Of a DNA stretch of 64,000 bases, positions 21,987 to 33,084 are shown piece by piece. Numbering within the stretch: the stretch's first letter is position 1; every line of letters begins with the position of its first letter. Source of the stretch: Chrysophaeum taylorii (Eukaryota; Sar; Pelagophyceae; Pelagomonadales; Pelagomonadaceae); contig JAQMWT010000683.1 of assembly GCA_029834535.1 (NCBI GenBank), positions 1 through 64,000 of the forward strand, read 5' to 3'. The notes below the pieces were generated by a model. The model did no database searches. It worked only from the letters and a program-made list of their open reading frames with translations, and was not told where the DNA came from. The position numbers and the translations under genes are program-made.

Positions 21987-23512
21987 TCTTTTCTCCTTGA
22001 TCTCTCCTCCTGTTATTATGTTTCCGTCCGGAACTAGGTGTATAGTATTTTTTTTCTTTTTTATTTACTACTACTACTACTACTACTACTACTACAAGTA
22101 CTGGTGGAGGCCCGGCCTGACTCCGCGTCGTGCGGGTGTTTGGGGACCGACCAACCAAGGCTGCCGAATGCACTTGGTCGCGCATTCACAAAGCGCGGTC
22201 GACATCCTCCTCAGTGAGCAGAATAGACTAACGCATGTCTATAGATTGGTCCGTACGATACCTCCGCAAAGACAACAGCGCCTGTTTCTCTCGCAAGCGT
22301 CGTTTTACCGTGGCCGACCGTATTTTGTAGCCTTTCGCAACTCGTTCTTGGGGCGTGTAAGCGAATTTGAATGGGCCCAGGCCTGCAAGCGAGTTCTTGT
22401 GGTCCCGGTGATGCGTTGGAAATGGGAGCGGGCGGCGTCAACTCCTCAAATCAAATCCCCCCATAGAATCCGCAATGCCCCAGGACATTCTCGGTGGGGC
22501 TCGCGTTGCGGAGGAGTTCTCGGCCGCCTGAGTACAAGTGGCGGCGGAGGAGGTCGAGGTCCAAGGTCAATTCGGACCATTTTTTGACACCAAGGTGGTC
22601 GTCAACAGTCGGGATGTCAGCGAGATCCTTATCAAGGTCACTGCGTGGGCAATCAGGTTGCCGTTGAGGGACGTCCGCGACAGCAGCGATTGCTTGGCGT
22701 GGTGTTCGGCCCGCGCGGAGAGTCAGTCTCAGAGAGCTGAAACTACGTTTCCATTGCGGGAGGAAATGCCTCGGTGCATCTTAACGCGCAGCACCGAGAG
22801 ACCCAATTCGAGCCCAAGTTTTTTTTTTTTTTCTTCTTCTACGGACTTGTAGCATCGTTTTTGATAGCGCCGACCTCGGGCATTTCGCGACGTTCGTCGG
22901 GGAGTCGCAGCGAATTCTACCGCAGGTTTGGGGACGCTTCTCTTCTCCTAGCGTGGTCAATTCGCGAGTACTCTCGGCGTCGCAGCCTCTTCCGGCAGAG
23001 TCGCGACCGTCTAGACGTCCTAGACGACGATCCGCTGGCACGAGTGCACTCTCCCGTAGACTCGAGAAAAAATGCCAGGAGACTGAGCACGCTCTGCTGC
23101 GCGGGAAGTAGGCGCGATCGACTCCGAGTTTCAACATGGCACGGTCTACACTAAATTTTGTCATCCGCAGGACATCCATCCATCGGGTTCCGTTATTGAG
23201 CCGCGCGCGAGCGCTTCCGCCGTTTGTTGTTTGCAAGAACCGATCGACATTTCCGCGCGCGAGGCATCCTCGAGGTATATACCGCACCTGCGGCGGTCTT
23301 CTTACTACTCCGTGGAAACGAAACCTTCTGTTGCGTGCGCGCGCCTTGGGCCTTGGTCGTCAGTCGCCTTGCCGCCACGATCGTTATCCCGCAGCCACCG
23401 TGGTTCTCGCAACAGACAGAGGCCTTGAACGACACCTCTCCAATTAGAAGAAGAATCCTATGACCCTATCAAGTGTAGTTGGTGGTGCAAGGAGGGTTAG
23501 TTAGTTAGTTAG
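21987..23512. other. Intergenic stretch, no gene seen
   Basis: It contains a TAC trinucleotide run (22066-22095) and a T-run (22820-22833). Open frames on both strands are short, mutually overlapping and without recognisable motifs. A GTTA/TTAG repeat at 23496-23517 overlaps the stop codon of the TTC12-like gene. Confidence 0.55.
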
Positions 23513-26038
23513 TTAGTTTGGAAGGAGGTCGTGGCCGAGGACGGTGATCATCTCGATGCCTCGGAGTTGGCGCACGCGTTCCTTGCAATGCGGAACGAGG
23601 GCGATGAGTTTGGCCAGGATAATCGCGCAGTTGCGGCGCACGGGGAGTTCCTTGTAGTTCGCGAGGGCGGCGACGAGGCGTTCGTGGGCAGCGTCGTCGA
23701 CGAGTTCCTCGGCAAAGGTGGGGGCGTCGGGCGCCGAGAGGCCGACGATGAGGGCCTTGCAGGCGTTGCAGACCGTCGAGGCGAGGGGCTTGTGGAGGGG
23801 CGGCATCGAGACCGAGTCGGAGGTGACCTGGCCGAGGTCGGAACGCGGCTCGGGCAAAATTCTCGCGAGGGTTGGGAAGAAAGCTCCGGCCCGAGGCACG
23901 GACGATTTGTCGAGAGAGGTGGCGATCGCGCGCACGAGGGCGTCTCGCTCGACGCTCCGCCACTCGTCGTCGTCTTGTGCGGCGGACCTCGCGAGGGTCG
24001 CGACGAGGTGGGGGAGCGCCTTGGGCGACTTCCGGAGGGCCTCCGCCGCCGTGCTCTTTGGGGTCGTGAGCCTCGAGAGGAGTTGCGCGGCGCGCGCACG
24101 CACGAGAGGGTGCGTCTTGGCGTCGTACAAGCGCTGGAAGACGAGCGGGATCGCGCCGGCGGCCTGGGCGGCGTCGCGACACCGGTCCTTATCGACGCAC
24201 GCGTTGGCGACGGCCGCTAACGCGGCGGCCTGGACGGCGTAATCCGTCGAGTCATCGCGCGCGACGCGAAGCAGAATGCCGCAGGGCGTGTTGTGCGCCG
24301 AGACGTCGTCGGGACTGATCGCCACGGCCAGCCGGTCGCGGACGCTCCTGTCGAACGCGAGTCGCGAGAGCGCGTCGACGGCCGCGGCCTCGATTTCCTC
24401 CTCCTCCAATCCCGTTCTCTTGATATTTTTGAGGACGGTTGCGAGGCGCTCGACCAGGTCGGGACTCGCCAGAGGCTGGACGTCGCGTTCTGTCAAGTCC
24501 CGCACCGCCCGCGCGGCGTGCGCGACCGTCGCGACGCGTTCCGTCGGCCGGATACACGCTCGGAGTCCGGCGAGCAGAGGCTCGTGGTGGAGAGCGACGC
24601 GCGCGGCCGCCTCGCTCTCGGCGTCGAGCGCGAGGAGCTCGGCGACGAGCTCGGCGCCGCCTTCTTCGAGGTTCTGGCTCGCGACGTCTATCGCGCCCGC
24701 GTCCACCGCTATTGCCTTGCTCTTGACCTCTCCCGCGACGGCTCCGGCGAGTGTCGCGAACAAGAGCCTTTTTTCCACTACTGATGATGATGACTCCGGG
24801 TCGTCGTTATAATTTTTGTTGTCTCCGCTCTTGACCGAAGAAGAAGAAGACAGCGCAGAGTCGAGGTCCAAGGCGCCGTCGACCGGTTCGGAGGGTTCCG
24901 CCGCGCCGAGTCGCGCGCACAGATCCGCGATGCCGCCCTTGACCCGGAACAGCACCCTCGCCTCCCCCGACGCGCGCAGGGCCGCCGCGAGTCGTTCCAA
25001 GTCTCGAGGACCAGCTTGAGTTTGAGAAGACGAAGCTTCGACGGTCGCGAGGGCGTCGTCCGCGCGCAGCGCTTCCAGCGAGTCATTTTGCACCGCCGCC
25101 ATCAGCCGGTTCTCGTCGTCGAGCGGCTGCGCGCTGCTTGCTCTGGCTGTCGCGGCGCGCTCGTTGGCGTCGTCGACGATGCCCCGTTCCACTCGCTCCA
25201 ACTGCTTCGCTACGGCGGGCGCCGCCGCCGCCTCGCGGAGGTCGGCCCTCGCGCCCTCGAGGTCGCCCTTGAGCTCCTTGGCCGCCGCGCGTCGCGAGAG
25301 CGCCTTGACCCGCAGCCCGGGCGTCGGCCGCACGGCGAGCGCGCGGGAAGCAAACTCGACGCAGTCGTCGAGCTCGGAGCGTTTGAGATGGACCTGCGCC
25401 ACGTTCAGCAAGGTCGCCGCCTCGTAGCCCTTGAGCGCGAGGGACTCCCTGTACAATTCCATCGCCTCGTCGTAGCGGCCCGCCTTGTAGAATCGGTTGC
25501 CTCTCAGCCTTTTTGCCGCGGCCGTTTCGTCCTTTGCTTTCCGTCTCTCGTCGCGCTCCGCCTTGTCCTTGAGAAACCCGTCACAAAATTCTTTGTTTGC
25601 CGCCTCGAAGGCGCGGTTCTCGGCGTCCTCCTTCTTTTTCCGCTCTTCCTCGGCCTCCTCCAGACTCGCAGGGTCCTGCGGCTCCCAGTCTCGCCACCTT
25701 TGGTAGTCGACTTCGTACTTCTTCGCCCAACTCCGAGCCCCCCCCTCGTCGACGCCCGTGTCCTCCTCCTCCTCCTCCTCCTCCTCCGCGAACAGCAACT
25801 CGACGCCGCGCCACCAGTGCTCGCGCTCCCGCGCCCGCTCCTGCTCGGCCCGCGCAGCCTCGCGCGCTGCGTATTCGGCGCGACGCTTGTCTCGGAGCAG
25901 CGCTTCCCGCTCCGCCAAAGCCTTCTCCTCGCGCTCCTGCCGCTGCAGCTCCTCGAGCGACACCTTCCCCTCCTTGATCTCGCGGATCCGCCGCTCCACG
26001 TCTGTCGCCTGCCGCAGAAACTCGTCGATCTCGTCCAT
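23513..26038 (-). CDS. TTC12-like TPR/armadillo protein (dynein-arm assembly factor)
   Basis: An 841-residue single-exon protein. Residues 1-170 are helical and charged, opening IDEFLRQATDVERRI and including an acidic run at about 85-92. Residues about 172-280 form three TPR repeats, starting KRLRGNRFYKAGRYDEAMEL. The remainder (about 320-841) is armadillo/HEAT-like alpha-helical repeats and ends with CKERVRQLRGIEMI. This layout (short N-terminal helix region, TPRs, ARM array, closing R.L.G.E.. helix) matches TTC12, a cytoplasmic factor needed to assemble axonemal dynein arms. Unc-45-type chaperones share the TPR-ARM plan and are the alternative, but the termini fit TTC12 better. The start at 26038 lies 67 bases from Helitron copy H3. 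The stop codon lies in a TTAG repeat. Confidence 0.75.
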   Translation of the reverse strand: MDEIDEFLRQATDVERRIREIKEGKVSLEELQRQEREEKALAEREALLRDKRRAEYAAREAARAEQERAREREHWWRGVELLFAEEEEEEEEDTGVDEGGARSWAKKYEVDYQRWRDWEPQDPASLEEAEEERKKKEDAENRAFEAANKEFCDGFLKDKAERDERRKAKDETAAAKRLRGNRFYKAGRYDEAMELYRESLALKGYEAATLLNVAQVHLKRSELDDCVEFASRALAVRPTPGLRVKALSRRAAAKELKGDLEGARADLREAAAAPAVAKQLERVERGIVDDANERAATARASSAQPLDDENRLMAAVQNDSLEALRADDALATVEASSSQTQAGPRDLERLAAALRASGEARVLFRVKGGIADLCARLGAAEPSEPVDGALDLDSALSSSSSVKSGDNKNYNDDPESSSSVVEKRLLFATLAGAVAGEVKSKAIAVDAGAIDVASQNLEEGGAELVAELLALDAESEAAARVALHHEPLLAGLRACIRPTERVATVAHAARAVRDLTERDVQPLASPDLVERLATVLKNIKRTGLEEEEIEAAAVDALSRLAFDRSVRDRLAVAISPDDVSAHNTPCGILLRVARDDSTDYAVQAAALAAVANACVDKDRCRDAAQAAGAIPLVFQRLYDAKTHPLVRARAAQLLSRLTTPKSTAAEALRKSPKALPHLVATLARSAAQDDDEWRSVERDALVRAIATSLDKSSVPRAGAFFPTLARILPEPRSDLGQVTSDSVSMPPLHKPLASTVCNACKALIVGLSAPDAPTFAEELVDDAAHERLVAALANYKELPVRRNCAIILAKLIALVPHCKERVRQLRGIEMITVLGHDLLPN

Positions 26039-26105
26039 ATATACGCAACTTGGGGCGTTAGAAGCAATTTTTATTACCCTTTACCCTTAATATTTATTTA
26101 TTTAT

Positions 26106-27133
26106 CCTAACTACTAATCGACAGATGTTTGTCTGTCTGTCTGTTTGTTTGTCTGTCTGTCTGTTTGTCCCTCGATTTAGGGTAAGGATCAGGTAGGCGC
26201 GAGAGTAAGGATCAGTTAGGCGCGAGAGCCAGACAGTGATCCTCCAAGCCGTCTACGGCGACCTCGCAGACTATTTCCACGAGCCGCGGCGGCTCTTTCA
26301 GCGCGCCATTCTCACGCCCCGTCGAAACGATGTTGTCGATGCTGACAACGCGCGCATGACCGCGGCCTTTTTTTCCCGAAGACGAGGCGTCGGAGTTCTT
26401 TTCGGCCGACTAGGTTGGGTCGGAAGCCGACGCCTCGCTCTTTACAGTCGAGTTTTCAACTCCCTGACAACCAACGGCATGCTGACTTTGATCGCGAGCT
26501 TAAAGTCTTCGCAACCTCGACCCGTCGCACGGCCACTGCATACCAGATACATGATCGATCGTGTCGTTGTCACCGAGGCTCCTCCAACCTGTATCCCTTA
26601 AGGCCCGCCGACGCCAAACGACCACCAAGAGCCAGGGCCAGACGCCCCGCGAGGTCCGCGTCCTCTTTCCCAAGCCCGTCTTCTGCCACGTCCAGCTCTA
26701 CGTGGCTCTCTGTCGATCGGCATCCCCGAGGATATACTCATCTGGGTCGACGACTCCACCCTACCCCACACGTGCTGCGCAGTACCGATAAGCCCCCTCA
26801 CGGCGTCTACACGCGCACTGTAGGTGAACTTACTGGGACCAGGTGAACTTACTGGGGTTGGAGATTGGGACTAGGCGAGCTGAGTGACCAGGTGAAACTG
26901 GGACCAGGTGAACATACTGGGGTTTTTAGAGTAAAGGGTTTTTAGAGTAAACTCAAGGTTGGCGGCGCGTGCGGATCAAAGCAGCTTAGATTGGCGGAGG
27001 CGAGAGCGACGAGCTCAAAGGAGTTGGTGTGAGCTAGGTGATCTTACTGACCAGGTGAACTTATATGAAACTTACTGGGACCAGGTGAACTTACTGGGGT
27101 TAGAGATAGGTGAACTTACTGGCCTGCACTTGT
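26106..27133 (+). mobile_element. Helitron-derived copy H3 with PIF1-helicase tail
   Basis: Third copy of the CCTAACTACTAATC...GGCCTGCACTTGT family, about 1.03 kb, with the helicase fragment at about 26235-26800 (KSQGQT at about 26626). It is shorter than H1 and H2 because it lacks the G-rich GTGTGTGGGG block near the start. It begins 67 bases upstream of the TTC12-like ATG. Its end abuts the truncated LTR of copia copy C'. Confidence 0.75.
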
Positions 27134-27140
27134 CTCCGAT

Positions 27141-28892
27141 TATGAAGAACCCAATCTGAAGCTCTTTTCCAACATGGAGTAGGCCTCCAGGTGCGTACCG
27201 TCAGGTACGGGGTTTTCTGTTTAATTAACAGAGACTTCGTTCCTCGTTGTCATTGTAAACGCTTCTATGGAACCTAATGTCCTTAAGGAGTTAGGGCTTA
27301 AATCCCTGCCTTGTGTAGTAGCATGTGACAAGCGGAATGGTCTGTACACGCCTAAGAATGCACGCAGTCTCTACCATGTACCCGGAGAGGGTCAAATCTC
27401 TCCAGGTTATGGGCCCAGGTGCGTAGGTGTGTCAGCCCAACTGTGTTGTACGTCTAAATGGAGTGATCAATTTACGCCTGATCACGAGTACAATGCGACA
27501 ATGCGTTTGGCGGTGGTCTACTGTACCTATTTGTTGTGTGACGGTATGTGCCCACCAGTTAATTTGGTTTGTGACCGAGTTGGGTCGGTCACTGGTCACA
27601 TGCACTCGCATAACCAAAAAAATTAAAATTTTCCCTATACAAGCCGCGGAAACTCGCACGGGTTTTTCCTTCCATTCCCCAACAAAAGACTGACTGCTCG
27701 AGAACTAATCCATTCTTCAGTCTCAAGTCATCCTGTTAAATAGCATGCTGATTTGTTTGGTCTTGTAAATAAGCCCACGTTTAAATAGCGTACTGCACAT
27801 ATAACCCGCACTTGAGAAACCCTTCATTCTTATGTGTCGAATATGTTTATAAATCCTCTAACCTACCTTGATCAGTCACGATACTTCTCCTGAAAATACC
27901 AATATCCGGAATGCTCCGGAATACAGCCAAATCCTTGATAGCGAAGTAGATGCCATCTTTTCAACATCGATATCCGAGAAAATTAACGAATTACATCTGA
28001 ATTAATGAAGATGCCCTGCCCGAACATTTAAAGACTTGGCACGTCAACTCTTCCCATCAACTAACAGTTGATGTCCGTAATAATCTTGAAAGACTTTTCT
28101 ACCAAGAGTCGTATAATCTCGTTCGTCCTGAATTAAATAAGGATGTCAAACGTGTCCTCACTTTATTAGATACCCGATTCCCAAAATCAATTGTGTATGA
28201 TTCTTCTCTAACTAACATATCCTTTACAGGTCTCTCTAATACCGACTGGATCAAACACTGCGAAACTTATGCCGGTTTCTTGTACACATTTTTAAATCTG
28301 GAATCACAAGACAAACCAGCACTCGCTATGTGGCCTCAATTAAAGAAGATACATGCACTTACTGCACATCCTAATAAACTACGTGCTGTAATGCTTTTAG
28401 CTTACCATTTCTATGAGACAGTGTCTTGTACAGATGTTACTGAGCTTAAATCTCAGTTTAATCGAATGTCTTTAAATGTTAATTGGTACGCCCATGTATT
28501 TGCCGAACAACTCCTTGCCTTCCAATCTCAGGCAAAGCAATTAAATAATGATGAAGCATCAATCCAACTCAATAACTCCATAATCACTCTTAAAGCTCAC
28601 GAGGAAATCTACCGTCTATATGCTAATCCCTCGGATCATGAGCGCTATTCTCAGTCTTTATTGGCATGGTGTAAACTGTACGAGACACGCTCTGGTAACA
28701 ACTCGAGTCACGATCCCGAATAGTTAAAGCTAGTTGATCCTAACGACGTTCGTCCACTATTGGAATTCTTGTTAAAGATATACAATGAAACAAAGTTTCC
28801 CTCTAACCGACGCTTTGGATAAACCCGCTTCCTGGATCCATTACATCCCTGGTACTACCGCCACCAAGCCACCTAAGGTTTTATTGATGGAT
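27141..28892 (+). mobile_element. Copia copy C': truncated LTR, leader and gag, plus orientation
   Basis: An incomplete copy of the element C family in plus orientation: partial 5' LTR (27141-27404), primer-binding site (27405-27418), leader and part of gag (about 27870-28892). The gag part is closely similar to that of element C (shared SIVYDSSLTNISFTGLSN). The copy ends where the inverted 3' LTR of element C begins. It is broken and lacks pol. It is AT-rich like element C. Confidence 0.85.
27405..27418 (+). other. Primer-binding site, initiator-tRNA anticodon type (C')
   Basis: GGTTATGGGCCCAG directly follows the LTR end. It is complementary to the anticodon stem-loop of eukaryotic initiator tRNA-Met, the half-tRNA priming site known from Drosophila copia and yeast Ty5. 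Confidence 0.75.
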
Positions 28893-28897
28893 ACTAT

Positions 28898-29294
28898 TGG
28901 AGAGATTTGACCCTCTCCGGGTACATGGTAGAGACTGCGTGCAGTCTTAGGCGTGTACAGACCATTCCGCTTGTCACATGCTACTACACAAGGCAGGGAT
29001 TTAAGCCCTAACTCCTTAAGGACATTAGGTCCCATAGAAGCGTTTACACTGACAACGAGGAACGAAGCCTCTGTTAATTAAACAGAAAGCCCCGTACCCG
29101 ACGGTACGCACCTGGAGGCCTACTCCATGTTGGAAAAGAGCTTCAGACTGGTTTCTTCATAGTCGTGAAAGAAAAAGGGCGGAAGGGTAAGGGAAGAAGG
29201 AGAGAGGGAAAGCCGTATTACGGAGAGAAAACCCTCATGTAGAAATAGGTGTGAAATGTTCCAGCGTCGCACACACGATAGTGTAGCTCTCTGG
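28898..29294 (-). repeat. Element C 3' LTR
   Basis: About 397 bp, matching 39794-40191. A purine tract (GAGGGGG read on the minus strand) lies just inside its inner edge, as expected for a polypurine tract. Confidence 0.85.
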
Positions 29295-29356
29295 ACCCCC
29301 TCAATGTATGGAAACGGTTTGTGCATTTCAGACGTTCTTGAGGCGGAACTTGTGCA

Positions 29357-30630
29357 CTATACGTGAGAACAGTGAACAATGGAACAAACAACAACAGAAC
29401 AGGACAATTTAATTGTGACGTCGAGCGTGTTGTGATGTTGCGTAATCATTGCATCACTCAAGTTGACCAAGGGTAATATAGCAGAAGAAAGGAAGGACAT
29501 AGCAGTATCCGGTGTAAGAGCGTGTAGGTCCAATGCAGGAATAACACGATCATGTGCATCAGACATAGCTGTGTGGAGGTGATGAGCTGCTGCGTCGATT
29601 TGAACTCGCTGTGTCTCATTATACGTATCTGGAGGGAGCTGTCCAATAGATGAGATAAGCAACCGAGAAATGATATGGACAAATACAGCAGAAGACGGGA
29701 TTATGGTGTCCTGATGCATTTGAAGACTTGACAAGATGTTGTCTAATAGAGATACATGTTTGATGTTCTCGATCACTTGAGTGTTTAAGTTTTCGTAAGT
29801 CTCTTGCATCTGTGTGAGAGACGTTAGTGCAAGCGATAGTTGTTGATCTCGTGCCATCAATTGCTGTTCGGTATTAGTGAGACGTAGGGATAAGGACCGA
29901 ACCTCTTCTTTTAATTGGTGTAAAGATTCAGCCATATTGTTGTCAGCTTTATCTGACGTGGGTTCAGCGGTTGGATTATCGATCGGCGCTGGTGAAGCAT
30001 CTTCAGAAGAAGTATCATCTGAAAAGACATCAATTATGTCCGAAGGGTAGCTAACCTGGATTAGCACATTTTTAAAGGCAGCTTGCTGGTCAAGTGATAG
30101 TTGACGAAAATAATTAAGCATTGGCGGTAACGTCTCGGGAGAGATTGTGTCCAATTAGTGGGAAACATCGTTAACGAAGCGTTCGACAAGCACATTAAGT
30201 AACTCATCCGGGTTGGTCACTATACATACTTTATCTTCAACAGAATGTAACAAAGACCAAGCTGCTACAAGAATCTCAAGATTTACACTCGAGATAAAGG
30301 GCAACTGAAGTAAAAGCATGATACTGTCGATCATTAAAGCAGGAAAGTTGGAAGGGCTGCTGACTGTTGCTGGGCAGTTGCCTTGGGCGCCTTGGGCGTC
30401 ACGGGCGTAGATTAATGTCCTTGCGCCACCGACAAATAGGTTTGATGTTTCCAATTAGGGGAACTAGTCGGTGCAACGCTTGGAATTAGAGCATTAAAAG
30501 GTGGAGACAGTGACAGTATACCACCGCGACCGCGGTTCAGGGTAGAGTGGCGTCGGCTCGCAGCATCTTTGGTTTTAGTGGGATTCATCATGAGAGGAAT
30601 CTCAACATCAGATCTTTTGTAGTGTTTCAC
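29357..30630 (-). other. Element C extra 3' open region (after RNase H)
   Basis: Between RNase H and the 3' LTR there is about 1.3 kb of mostly open sequence. The downstream part (30154-29357) would encode about 265 residues with an acidic Ser/Asp-rich stretch. A strongly heptad-like segment follows (about residues 78-140, with LHQLKEEVRSLSLRL). The product is unknown. Some copia lineages carry an extra ORF in this place, but no membrane segment typical of an envelope is seen. Confidence 0.6.
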
Positions 30631-30710
30631 ATTTTAGCTTTAGCAAGCCAGTATCCCTTTGCATAACAGGGTTAGTTTAAAGTCATTTCGGACATAATGG
30701 AGGGTAATGA

Positions 30711-31553
30711 TTAACCATCTTGTTGAGCTATGGGTTGTTGTAAGCCGAGTAACGTGCGAAATCTGCTGAAGAGTGGAGCTCCAAAGGGTTTGGTAAATCC
30801 ATCGGCGATATTATGGGAACCGGAAACATGATGTAGACGAATGCGTTTTAACTGTACGTAGTCGCGTATACGGAACCAACATGCGCTGATAGCTTTGGCC
30901 TTAGTCACACTGTCGGGATTATTAGATAGATGAATAGCAGAGGCAGAATCTCCAAGTATAGGACTGTTACGCATGAACGACATGTCCGATGGGAGGGGAT
31001 TGTCGTGAGCATCATAATCTAGTAGCAAGTCTTTCCCTGAAGGTTGGCGGAGATATAAGTGAGGATTTATAGCGAATGCCATTTCCGTTAGCAATTTGTG
31101 TAACCAGACCACATCATCGGCGCACATATTAAGGGCTATAAGCTCGCTCTCATGCGTAGAAGTAGCTGCAATAGGCTGCAACTTGGACTTCCAAGTGATG
31201 AGAGAACCAAACAGAAAGATAGCGTAGCCGGTTGTAGATTTGCGGTCTTGTTCATAAGAGGGTGCATTATCGGCATCAACGAATGCGACCAGTGGATCAA
31301 AATTACCTGAATTAACTTGTTCTTTAGTGTAGTCCAACATGGTAGCCATGTCAGTACGATTACCGATAAGAAGTCGAAGATGGTCCATTAGAGCGGAAGA
31401 ACCAGAGTAGTACCAGAGGCGAAGATTGCGATTTTCGGGCTTGCGCAAGTAGCGGAGCGTTCCTGTTAGTACTTGAACATGTAGAAATGCTGGATTATGC
31501 ATTCCTCGAGAGCAACGACTAAGGCTTTGGGATAAATCAGGGCGACAGGCCAA
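30711..31553 (-). pseudogene. Element C RNase H region
   Basis: The copia RNase H domain is readable: a FVDADNAP block, RKSTTGYAIFLFG, then ITWKSKLQP and ESELIALN. Farther on are the GDSASAIHLSNNP block and a HVSGSHNIADGFTKP ending. This is the standard end of a copia polyprotein. Confidence 0.85.
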
Positions 31554-32984
31554 TGAACAAACGTGAGCTTGCCGAGTAGCGTAGAGAAGGTATGAAGGAT
31601 GAACTTGTCCATATCAGAAGATGGCTCTCCAGTTTTATACGTGGTTGATGGTGACATCGGTGTGGAAGTGGGACGCAACTGCATTAAAATGGGGTACTCT
31701 TCGAACAATGCATCAAGTTTAGCCTGACAGTCCAGTGATATAGAGCCATCAGTTGTACGCGTTATGCGCATGCCTAAGAGAGTATGGACTTCCTCGAAGG
31801 TGTCGACTGAGTATTCCTTTTTCAGAGCGTGAAGGAACTCGCGACGTGGAGTTTCCGAAGTACAAGTAATGACGACGTCGTCTACTGAGAGCGTGCAAAT
31901 TAGAAATGTAGCGTCAGCTTGGACTTTAGCGTAAATGCATGTGTCTGTTCGAAATCGTGTATAGCCTAATGAATCAAAGAAGCCGTTTATGGTTTGATTC
32001 CAAAGGGCAGGGCTCTGACGCAATCCATAGAGAGATTTAAGTAGCTTTGGAAGACGGCGGCCTTGGTATTTAGTATCTTCAGGATCGAGAAGGTAAATGC
32101 CTTGAGGCAGTTTGACGTAGACATGAGAATCGATGGGAGCTTGAACAAAAGCGTTAGGGACGTCGACATGGTAGACGGGAAGTCGCAGGTGAGCTGCTAG
32201 CGCCAAAACACAACGGATGCCGGTAAGCTGTGCCATAGGACTGAATGTGTTGAAGAAATCGGTGCCCAGAGAGGCTAAGAATCCTCGTAGGACCAGGCGT
32301 GCTTTATGTTTAATGTACTGACCAGCAGCGTTGGTTTTTATACGTAGGACGAGACGGGTGTCAATTGGTTTTTGAGTTGACCATTGGCAGCGCTAGTTTA
32401 AAGCAGCCAAACTTAACAATGTCAAAAATCTCTTTGGAGATGGCAGCAACATAAGCTTTGCGATCAGCGTCTGAGAGACCTTTGAGGCAGTTCAATTCAT
32501 ATTCATCAATTTTGATATCATTGGCTTGAATCTTGTATTCGTCCGAACCAACCGTGCTGGGATCATGAGTCGTCGTCAGATGAGTAATCGAATAAGAAGC
32601 GATATTATCGTGCAGATGAGCATGATCGGGATCTTCGACGAGTTGAACAACTAGTAGAGGAGCATCACCAAGGTGGGCTTCAATGTAATGCGATTGCACG
32701 GTGATATAGTCTTCGATGGCGGAGAGATGAGGCTCGGAGGCACCGTAAGAAGCGTCATTATGATCCAAAATGGAGTGGGGTGTGAACAAAGCACAAACAT
32801 ATTGAGCGGGAGGAACTTGAAAGGCGTGAGCATGTTCAGAAATTAAATGAACGAGAGCTTGAGGAAGGTGAAAGTCGGCAAGGTTGATGTCGTCGCAGAA
32901 GTGAACATGAGGAGTATCAGGCGATGGGTGGCTATGGCTCCTATGACACATAACTGAAGAGGACTGTGAAATCGCTTGGTGCAC
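31466..32984 (-). pseudogene. Element C reverse transcriptase region
   Basis: The copia RT core is visible: FNTFSPMA-like entry, VYHVDVPNAFVQAPID, LYGLRQSPALWNQ and LSVDDVVIT as the catalytic box, ending LLGMRITR. The upstream part (32984-32361) holds the linker that precedes RT in copia polyproteins. Confidence 0.85.
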
Positions 32985-33084
32985 ATGGTGATGAAGGGAT
33001 GGTGTAAATTCCCCTCTGGAGGTATAGCCGTCCAGTGGATGCCATGAGCGATATGAAGGGAGTGGAGGGTGGGGTCGCAGAACG

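Noticed and set aside
23513-26038. Unc-45/Hsp90 co-chaperone as the identity of the TPR-ARM protein
   Set aside because: The plan is similar, but the N-terminal helical region before the TPRs and the closing motif fit TTC12 better. It is kept as the alternative.
29357-30630. Envelope gene of an infectious retroelement
   Set aside because: The position fits, but no signal peptide, fusion peptide or membrane anchor is seen.
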